Source of the DNA: SMWD01 sp964629475
Lineage (GTDB): Bacteria; Pseudomonadota; Gammaproteobacteria; Steroidobacterales; GCA-2729495
Direction of reading: 5' to 3'
DNA length: 57,923 bases
Assembly (NCBI GenBank): GCA_964629475.1
Contig: CAZVQW010000019.1
Span: forward strand, 1 to 57,923
Below are positions 51,355 to 57,923 of the stretch, piece by piece. How positions within the stretch are numbered: position 1 is the stretch's first letter; every line of letters starts with the position of its first letter. Below the pieces are notes generated by a model, which did not search any database, had not been told where the DNA came from, and was given only the letters and a program-made list of their open reading frames with translations. Position numbers and translations under genes: made by a program.

Positions 51355-54300
51355 ATGAATGGATCATGGGTAAGGCAAGCGCTGCATAGCACTCTGTTGC
51401 TGTCGCTGACGATGGGCTGGTCACTGGCTGCATGGTCGCAGGTCGAAGAAGTCGTCGTGACCGTGAGCAAGCAAGCAGAGAGTCTGCAGGACGTGCCGAT
51501 GTCCGTGACCGCTTTTTCCGCGGGGGATATAGAACGCAAGGGCATCAAGGACATAGCCGATGTCGCGCGTTTTTCCACGAGTGTCCAGTTCGACGAGTCA
51601 TTTGCCCAGAGTGACACGCGTATTGTCGTGCGTGGACTGTCACCGACACGCGGGCGACAGAATGTTGCGCTGCTGGTCGACGGTGTCGATGTGTCCAGCG
51701 AGTCGATTACCAGTTCCGGCGGCTCATTGCTGATCAATACACGCCTGGTCGACATCGAGCGCATCGAAGTCGTGCTCGGTCCACAGATGGCGTTGTACGG
51801 GCGTAGCGCATTTAACGGCGCGATCCAGTACATCACGAAAAATGCCGCCGATGAATTCGAAGCCGATTTGAGGTTCGATGCCGGTTATAACGATGATTCC
51901 GGGGCACAACGGTATGAGGCTATTGCAGGTATCAGCAGCCCGATTTTCGGCGATGCGCTGGGTTTTCGGTTGAACGGTGCATTGTGGGATGACGATGGGT
52001 TTTACCGCAACACCATCACGAATGATCGTATCGGCGGTAAGAAAGGTTACGGGCTCGCCTTGACGCTGAATTCGGACATCGGCGACAACCTGACTTTTAA
52101 ATTCCGTGCGGAATATACGGATGACGAAGGCCAGCCGAGTGCCCAGGTCTTCCTGCCGTTCAACACGGAACTGGATGTGCCCCAAGGCGCATTCGATGCC
52201 GGCCTTGCCGAGTGCTTCCCGGGGTTTGTCGATGCCGTAGGGACGGTTCCGGGTAATAATCAGGCACTTCTGGACCGTGCCGAACGCCTGATGGATCCGG
52301 CCTGGCTTGCATCACTCGATCCGGCGACCCTAGATCCGAATTCGCCGGCGTTCGTGGCTCCGGCCGGTGGCGGACCATATTGTGAAGAACGCACGCCGGC
52401 ATTTGCCGGCCAGATTCCGGATGGCGATTCGCTGGCCGTGACCCTGGCACCGAATCCGCTGACGCCCGGCGCTGACTATCAGGGATTTGACCGCGATTTG
52501 TTGCGCCTGTCCTTCGTTGCAGGATACGAGGCTGAGAACTGGGCGCTGAAGTCACTGACGGGTTTCACGCACGATGACAACATCGAGCAACAGGATTCGA
52601 ACGCATTTGCGTTTTTGTCTCCGGATGCCGGTGCTTTCCTGAATGGTAATGTGAATTCGTTCGGCACCGATAACACCAAGGTCACAAAGCAATTCAGTCA
52701 GGATCTTTACGTTACGACGAGCTTCGACGGGCCAGTAAACGGTACGCTCGGTGCTTTGTACTGGAGTGAATCGGTCGATAACCGTTCGCGTTCTATCACG
52801 GCGCAATTGTCCGGCTCGCATTGCATGTGGGGTAGTCAAAGTGGAGTCCTGAACCCGATCGGCCTCGATGACGGGTGTACCGGGTTTACCTCGACCCCGG
52901 CCGCACCGTATTTGTCGGCGGCGGATCCTTTTCGACAGGAGCATCCGGCCGATCGTGATACCGAACACTGGTCGATCTACGGGGCCCTGGATTTCGAGTT
53001 TGCCGAGAACTGGACGCTCGCCCTGGAAGGTCGGTATAACGATGAAAGTGTCGACGTGTACGGCCCGGTTTTCTTTGAGCCCGGCACCAGCGGCGGTCCT
53101 GGTGGGTTGAATACGTGCGGTATCTTCTTTCGTGGCTGTCAGCCGTTCGATGATTGGAAGGCCTCCGGTAACTGGTTTGCCGATGCCTTCTTTCCGTGGA
53201 CCGATGAGGCGCCAGACGGTACGGATCTGTTCGAGTTTGTTCCGGATCAGGCGATGCTCAATTCGATCCCGGATTTGTGCCGGCAGCAGGATTCGGACGG
53301 CATTGAACGCTCGATTACCGATGGTCCGTTCCAGATCGAACGCGAGGCGGACGGGACGCCGGCCTGGAATGATGGTGTCGTGCCGATTCTCGATGCTGAC
53401 GGCAATGCAATCGTCACACCGGGTGGTACCGATACCTTTAACCCGTGGTGTGTCGGCAAACTGACCGATACGGACAGCTGGTTTTCACCGAAGATCCGGC
53501 TCGAGTGGACGGCAAGTGATGACATGTTGTTCTATTTTTCCTGGTCCCGCGCGCGCAAACCCGGTGGTTTCAGCATGCTGACCGTCGGTTCGGCCGGGCT
53601 GGATCGGGAACTGGCCGAGTTCGAGGCTGAAAAGATGGAAGTCTGGGAACTCGGTGGCAACACGGCGTGGCTCGAAAACACGATTATCGTCAACGGCGCG
53701 GTCTTTTTTCAGGATTTCACCGATAAGCAGGCGTTGACGTCGGCGCTTGCCGCCGACGGGCAGCGGCGGGTTTCGAAAATCGAAAACGCCGGCAAAGCCG
53801 AGGTCTGGGGATCGGAGTTGAGCATCGACTGGAGCCCGATGGCGGAGTTTCTCGGCGGTAACTGGCGGACGAGCCTGGGCTGGACCTGGCTGCCGACGAG
53901 GGAATACACGGATTTCACGATTGACACGACGAGTCCGGTGACCGCGGCTCAGGTAGGCAACTGCGTGCCAAATGGCGAACTGTGTAACGTCAGCTACACC
54001 GGCAACAAGCTCGAGAGTTCGGCTGAACATGCCGTGAATGGTTTCGTACAGTACCTGCTTCCGCTGACTGCATCAGTCAATACGTTCATCGAGACGGATG
54101 CGATCTGGCAAAGCAAGCGTTATACCGGCATCACGAACAATGTGTGGACGGATGATTTTCTGGAACTGAATTTCCGCATCGGTCTGCAAGGCGAGCGATG
54201 GGAAGCGTTAGTTTATGTAAACAATCTGTTCGATAATGATACCGTGCGTTTTTCTGGCGGCGCTCCTGGTCTTGGCTGCTGCTTCATACTCGGTAGCAGC

Positions 54301-54459
54301 ATCGATGTTCAGGCAGTGCCGGATCCCGACAACCCCGGTGAGACCCTGAGTACCCCAAGGTCGGCCGTTATGGTTGATTTGCCCGGGACTGCAACGGGGT
54401 TCCTGCCCGATCCGCGGGTCATCGGCGCGCGTGTTTCGTATAGCTTTGGCAGTGATTGA
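51355..54459 (+). CDS. TonB-dependent receptor, tandem paralogue A
   Basis: The 1034-residue outer-membrane receptor has a signal peptide (MNGSWVRQALHSTLLLSL, ending near AAWSQ), a plug domain (VEEVVVTVSKQAESLQDVPMSVTAF, VVLGPQMALYGRSAFNGAIQYITK) and a long barrel ending RVISYS-like GARVSYSFGSD. GGGGG lies before the ATG. Extracellular loops are unusually rich in paired Cys, for example GSHCMW with DDGCTGF, TCGIFFRGC, GNCVPNGELC and GLGCCF, suggesting disulfides. The closest relative is the next gene, alike in nearly every segment. Large receptors of this kind take up siderophores, vitamins or glycans; the ligand is unknown. Confidence 0.94.
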   Translation: MNGSWVRQALHSTLLLSLTMGWSLAAWSQVEEVVVTVSKQAESLQDVPMSVTAFSAGDIERKGIKDIADVARFSTSVQFDESFAQSDTRIVVRGLSPTRGRQNVALLVDGVDVSSESITSSGGSLLINTRLVDIERIEVVLGPQMALYGRSAFNGAIQYITKNAADEFEADLRFDAGYNDDSGAQRYEAIAGISSPIFGDALGFRLNGALWDDDGFYRNTITNDRIGGKKGYGLALTLNSDIGDNLTFKFRAEYTDDEGQPSAQVFLPFNTELDVPQGAFDAGLAECFPGFVDAVGTVPGNNQALLDRAERLMDPAWLASLDPATLDPNSPAFVAPAGGGPYCEERTPAFAGQIPDGDSLAVTLAPNPLTPGADYQGFDRDLLRLSFVAGYEAENWALKSLTGFTHDDNIEQQDSNAFAFLSPDAGAFLNGNVNSFGTDNTKVTKQFSQDLYVTTSFDGPVNGTLGALYWSESVDNRSRSITAQLSGSHCMWGSQSGVLNPIGLDDGCTGFTSTPAAPYLSAADPFRQEHPADRDTEHWSIYGALDFEFAENWTLALEGRYNDESVDVYGPVFFEPGTSGGPGGLNTCGIFFRGCQPFDDWKASGNWFADAFFPWTDEAPDGTDLFEFVPDQAMLNSIPDLCRQQDSDGIERSITDGPFQIEREADGTPAWNDGVVPILDADGNAIVTPGGTDTFNPWCVGKLTDTDSWFSPKIRLEWTASDDMLFYFSWSRARKPGGFSMLTVGSAGLDRELAEFEAEKMEVWELGGNTAWLENTIIVNGAVFFQDFTDKQALTSALAADGQRRVSKIENAGKAEVWGSELSIDWSPMAEFLGGNWRTSLGWTWLPTREYTDFTIDTTSPVTAAQVGNCVPNGELCNVSYTGNKLESSAEHAVNGFVQYLLPLTASVNTFIETDAIWQSKRYTGITNNVWTDDFLELNFRIGLQGERWEALVYVNNLFDNDTVRFSGGAPGLGCCFILGSSIDVQAVPDPDNPGETLSTPRSAVMVDLPGTATGFLPDPRVIGARVSYSFGSD

Positions 54460-54471
54460 TAGAGCGCCGGT

Positions 54472-54490
54472 TGTGGACGCTGCGTCCACA
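54472..54490 (+). terminator. hairpin after tandem paralogue A
   Basis: TGTGGACG and CGTCCACA pair perfectly around a three-base loop, 13 bases after the stop codon. No T-run follows, so it may attenuate rather than end transcription, or act as a stability element between the two receptor genes. Confidence 0.4.
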
Positions 54491-54675
54491 CCGTGCAATG
54501 GCGCGTCTGTACAGGTTTCGATCCCGTGACCGTGGTGCTATTCTCCGGACATCATGAAGAGACTGCACGGTAAGTGTGCGTCATCAAGCCGGCATGAGGG
54601 GTGTGTTACAAACACCCTCCTTGGAGACCGGTCGATTTAGGGAATATGGGTCAGTTTGCGGGGGAGAACAACGCG

Positions 54676-57600
54676 ATGGGTGGATCATGGATGAGAAGAG
54701 CGCTGCCTGGCGCTTTGCTACTGTCGCTGGCGATGAGTTTGTCGTTGCCGGCCTGGTCACAGATCGAGGAAATCGTCGTGACCGTGCGCAAGAAGGGAGA
54801 AAATTTGCAGGATGTGCCCATGGCAGTGAATGCCATGGGGGCGGAGGATATCGAGCGAAAGGGTGTCAAAGACATCACCGATGTCGCAAAATTTTCGACA
54901 AGTCTCCAGTTTGATGAATCTTTTGCGCAGAGCGACACGCGAATCGCGGTGCGTGGATTGTCGCCAACGCGTGGGCGACAGAATGTCGCGTTACTGGTCG
55001 ATGGCGTCGATGTATCCAGTGAGGCAATCACCAGTTCCGGTGGCTCATTATTGCTCAATACGCGTCTGGTTGATGTCGAGCGTATCGAAGTCGTACTCGG
55101 TCCGCAGATGGCATTGTATGGACGTAGTGCATTCAATGGAGCGCTTCAGTACATCACGAAAGATGCCGCGGAAGAATTCGAAGCCGACCTGAAGCTGGAT
55201 GCCGGCTATAGCGATAAGTTTGGAGCTTCCCAGTTTGAAGCTATTGCAGGTATCAGTGGCCCGATTTTCGGCGATGCTTTGGGTTACCGGCTCAACGGTA
55301 CATGGTGGGACGACGAAGGATATTACATCAATGAGATTACCGGGCAAAAGATCGGTGGTGGCAGCGGATACGGGCTCGCGCTGACGCTGAACTCGGATAT
55401 CGGTGACAACCTGACGTTGAAATTCCGTGCCGAGTATACCGATGACGAAAGCGAGCCGAGCGCCCAGGTATACCTGCCGTTTAATACGGAACTGGATACG
55501 CCGCAGGGTGCATTCGATGCCGGCGTCGCCGAATGTTATCCGGGTTTTACCAATGCCCTGGGGACGATTCCGGGCAATAACCAGACACTTCTGGACCGCG
55601 GCCTGCGTATCCTCGATCCAGCCTATGTCGCGACGCTCGACCCGGCGACCCTCGATCCGAATTCACCGACGTTCGCAGTCCCCGCCGGTGGTGGAGCCTA
55701 TTGTGAACAACGCACGCCGGTGCGCGTGGGCACTGCTCCGAATCGTGATTCGCTCCTCGATACGCGCGGTGTGACACTAGCGCCGAATCCGGAAACACCG
55801 GGCGTTGATTACAAGGGATTCGACCGGAAAATGTATCGCCTGTCTTTCGTTGCGACGTACGAAGCCGAGAATTGGACGGTGAAGTCCCTGACAGGTTTTA
55901 CCCATGACGACAACATCGAGCAACAGGATACGAATGCGTTCGCGTTTGCTTCTCCGGATGCCGGTATTTATCTTGACGGGAACCCGAATTCATTTGGATT
56001 CGACAACACCAAAGTCACAAAGCAATTCAGCCAGGATATCTTCGTGACGACCAGCTTCGACGGTCCGGTGAATGGCACACTTGGCGGATTGTACTGGCTT
56101 GAGAAAGTCGATAACGGCGCACACTCGATCACCTCGGAGTCGTCGGGTTCGCATTGCATGTGGGGCAGCCAGAGCGGTGTGCTGAATCCAATCGGACTCG
56201 AGAATGGTTGCACCGGCTATATCGAGACTCCGGTTGCGCCTTATCAGGGGGCCGCAGCCCCTTATCTTGGGCATAGCCCCGCAGACCGTGACACGGAGCA
56301 CTATTCGATTTACGGGGCTCTCGATTTTGAGTTTGCCGAGAATTGGACGTTGGCATTGGAAGGTCGATACAACGATGAAAAGGTCGACGCGTATGGCCCG
56401 GTTTTCTATAAGCCCGGCGCCAGTGGTGGCCCGGGCGGATTGAATCCGTGTGGCATCTTCTTCCGTGACTGTCAGCCATTTGACGATTGGAAGGCAGACG
56501 GAAACTGGTTCGCCGATGCATTTTTCCCGTGGACGGATGAGGCGCCCGACGGCACGGACCTCTTCGAGTTCGTTCCGGATCAGGCGGCACTTAACTCGAT
56601 CCCTGATTTATGTCGGCAGCAGGATCCGGCCGGTGTGCAGCGTTCGATCGATGAGGGCCCGTTCCAGATTGAACGCGAGGCGGATGGGACGCCTGTTTGG
56701 AACCCCGATCCGATCAGGGATGTCATACCGGTACTCGATGCTAACGGTAACGCGATCGTCACGCCGGGTGGTACCGATACGTTCAATCCGTGGTGTGTCG
56801 GTCAGTTAAGCGATACCGACAGCTGGTTCTCACCGAAAGTACGGCTCGAATGGGCGGCGACTGATGATGCGCTGTTATATTTTTCCTGGTCCCGTGCACG
56901 TAAACCCGGCGGGTTCAGTTTGCTGACCGTCGGTTCGTCCGGGTTGGACCGGGAGCTGGCTGAGTTCGACTCAGAAGAAATGGTGGTCTGGGAACTCGGT
57001 GGTAATACGATGTGGCTCAATAACACGATTATCGTGAACGGATCGATCTTCTTCCAGGATTTCACCGACAAGCAGGCGTTGACGTCGGCGCTCGGTAATG
57101 ACGGGCGACTGATTTCTAAAATCGAAAATGCCGGTTCGGCCGAGGTCTGGGGAACGGAAATCAATATCAATTGGAGTCCTATGTCGGAGTTTCTGGGCGG
57201 TAGCTGGCGGACGAGCCTGGGTGGGACCTGGTTGCCGAAGCGTGAATACACGGACTTCGTGATTGATTCGTCGAGCCCGGTTACGGCGGCCCATGCGGGT
57301 AATTGTACGGCGAACGGGAATTTATGCTCGATTAGCTATTCCGGCAACAAGCTTGAGAATTCGGCCGCGCTGGCGATCAATGGCTTCGTTCAGTACTCGA
57401 TTCCGCTGACAGCGTCGATCGATACGTTCATCGAGACTGATGCGTTCTGGCAGAGCAAGCGTTATGTTGGAATTACGAACAACCTGTCGACAAAGGAATA
57501 CCTGGAAATGAATCTTCGCATCGGTCTCCAGAGTGACCGATGGGATATGGTGCTGTACATCGATAACATGTTCGACAACGATACCGTTCGTTCGGTCAGC

Positions 57601-57801
57601 GGTGGTCCCGGGCTTGGTTGCTGCTTCGTGCTTGGCAGCAGTATCGATGTTCAGGCACAACCCGATCCCAATAACCCCGGCGAGACGCTGAGTTCCCCGC
57701 GTTCGGCCGTCATGGTTGATCTTCCCCTGTATAATAATGCGTTCCTGCCGGATCCGCGGACCATTGGCGCGCGCATCTCGTACAGTTTCGGCGGGTATTA
57801 A
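54676..57801 (+). CDS. TonB-dependent receptor, tandem paralogue B
   Basis: The 1041-residue receptor repeats paralogue A from signal peptide (MGGSWMRRALPGALLLSL) to the final GARISYSFGGY, with the same plug (IEEIVVTVRKKGENLQDVPMAVNAM; DGVDVSSEAITSSGG) and the same Cys pairs. Most differences are single substitutions; a small insertion sits near NRDSLLDTRGVTLAP. I start at the ATG at 54676 preceded by GGGGGAG; an upstream ATG in frame lacks signal-peptide character. The pair must come from a tandem duplication and probably bind related ligands. About 215 bases separate it from paralogue A; both may be co-transcribed. Sequence quality fails shortly after its stop. Confidence 0.94.
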   Translation: MGGSWMRRALPGALLLSLAMSLSLPAWSQIEEIVVTVRKKGENLQDVPMAVNAMGAEDIERKGVKDITDVAKFSTSLQFDESFAQSDTRIAVRGLSPTRGRQNVALLVDGVDVSSEAITSSGGSLLLNTRLVDVERIEVVLGPQMALYGRSAFNGALQYITKDAAEEFEADLKLDAGYSDKFGASQFEAIAGISGPIFGDALGYRLNGTWWDDEGYYINEITGQKIGGGSGYGLALTLNSDIGDNLTLKFRAEYTDDESEPSAQVYLPFNTELDTPQGAFDAGVAECYPGFTNALGTIPGNNQTLLDRGLRILDPAYVATLDPATLDPNSPTFAVPAGGGAYCEQRTPVRVGTAPNRDSLLDTRGVTLAPNPETPGVDYKGFDRKMYRLSFVATYEAENWTVKSLTGFTHDDNIEQQDTNAFAFASPDAGIYLDGNPNSFGFDNTKVTKQFSQDIFVTTSFDGPVNGTLGGLYWLEKVDNGAHSITSESSGSHCMWGSQSGVLNPIGLENGCTGYIETPVAPYQGAAAPYLGHSPADRDTEHYSIYGALDFEFAENWTLALEGRYNDEKVDAYGPVFYKPGASGGPGGLNPCGIFFRDCQPFDDWKADGNWFADAFFPWTDEAPDGTDLFEFVPDQAALNSIPDLCRQQDPAGVQRSIDEGPFQIEREADGTPVWNPDPIRDVIPVLDANGNAIVTPGGTDTFNPWCVGQLSDTDSWFSPKVRLEWAATDDALLYFSWSRARKPGGFSLLTVGSSGLDRELAEFDSEEMVVWELGGNTMWLNNTIIVNGSIFFQDFTDKQALTSALGNDGRLISKIENAGSAEVWGTEININWSPMSEFLGGSWRTSLGGTWLPKREYTDFVIDSSSPVTAAHAGNCTANGNLCSISYSGNKLENSAALAINGFVQYSIPLTASIDTFIETDAFWQSKRYVGITNNLSTKEYLEMNLRIGLQSDRWDMVLYIDNMFDNDTVRSVSGGPGLGCCFVLGSSIDVQAQPDPNNPGETLSSPRSAVMVDLPLYNNAFLPDPRTIGARISYSFGGY

Positions 57802-57812
57802 TTAGTCTACTA

Positions 57813-57827
57813 TGGTGTTTGATACCA
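57813..57827 (+). repeat. degenerate palindrome of the TTGGTGTC type
   Basis: TGGTGTTTGATACCA can fold with two wobble pairs, 11 bases after the receptor stop. It resembles the palindromes at 15718 and 26242, with changes, and may act as a terminator hairpin. Confidence 0.4.
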
Positions 57828-57845
57828 CAGCGTCCTGAAAGAGAA

Positions 57846-57923
57846 GTTGTGGGGGGGGGGGGTTTCGGGGGCGAGGGGTTTTTTTTAGGCGGGGACCCCG
57901 CCCCCCCCACGGTGTTTCACGGC
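57846..57923. other. low-quality contig end resembling a corrupted REP
   Basis: The last bases contain runs of G and C (TTGTGGGGGGG..., GACCCCGCCCCCCCCACGG) that look like both arms of the TTGTGGGAGCGGC hairpin with homopolymer errors. Treat as unreliable sequence. Confidence 0.6.

Noticed and set aside
1..57923. tRNA or rRNA genes
   Set aside because: I saw no cloverleaf or rRNA-like sequence in the intergenic regions by eye; a covariance-model scan would be decisive.

Overview
This window most likely comes from a marine or sediment gammaproteobacterium and looks like part of a metagenome-assembled scaffold. The lines of evidence are a gammaproteobacterial-type glutaminyl-tRNA synthetase, several TonB-dependent receptors, REP hairpins of the TGTGGGAGCGGCTTTAGC type, RAYT-style palindromic tags and a GlyGly-CTERM secreted protease. 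The order is not resolvable from sequence alone. There are two assembly gaps (100 N at 11482-11581 and 10 N at 24893-24902), and the last ~80 bases look like corrupted contig-end sequence.

Region 1 (1-~17000) is an exopolysaccharide and cell-surface region. The first 2.2 kb is AT-rich and holds a truncated secreted protein, a small membrane protein and an SGNH hydrolase. It continues with fcl and gmd (GDP-L-fucose), an exosortase-EpsI fusion of XrtD type, a WecA/MraY-like glycan-lipid initiating transferase, an alpha/beta-hydrolase lipoprotein, a ParDE toxin-antitoxin pair, an amidohydrolase of the hydantoinase family, a repeat/gap segment, an EamA transporter, and a carbamoyltransferase-SxtJ-DUF5989 triad.

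Region 2 (~17000-26200) is mostly housekeeping and transport: an orphan lipoprotein, a TonB-dependent receptor, an MFS exporter with glnS, a SAM hydroxide adenosyltransferase, a TPR protein, and the molybdenum-cofactor genes mobB and moeA.

Region 3 (26200-40700) is the most unusual part. A TorD-type chaperone, a large molybdopterin enzyme closely resembling pyrogallol-phloroglucinol transhydroxylase but carrying an extra N-terminal SCP2-like domain, its iron-sulfur subunit with several cluster cysteines missing, and a DUF2798 membrane protein form one operon. The operon starts behind an FNR-like palindrome and diverges from moeA. Around it lie a Rieske oxygenase, an S8/S53-like peptidase with Glu at the His position, an aldo-keto reductase, a nitrilase-family protein with Ser where the catalytic Cys should be, a 4-hydroxybutyryl-CoA dehydratase homologue with a shortened ligand spacing, and a His-tailed NreB-like MFS exporter. 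Together they suggest an accessory catabolic island for an aromatic or lipid-like substrate that draws on the nearby cofactor genes.

Region 4 (40700-57923) holds a secreted M12B-like metallopeptidase, a bioF-bioD-bioA biotin operon, a MacA/MacB-type ABC efflux operon, a VTT-domain/disulfide-oxidoreductase fusion, and two tandem, clearly duplicated TonB-dependent receptors before the sequence runs into low-quality bases.
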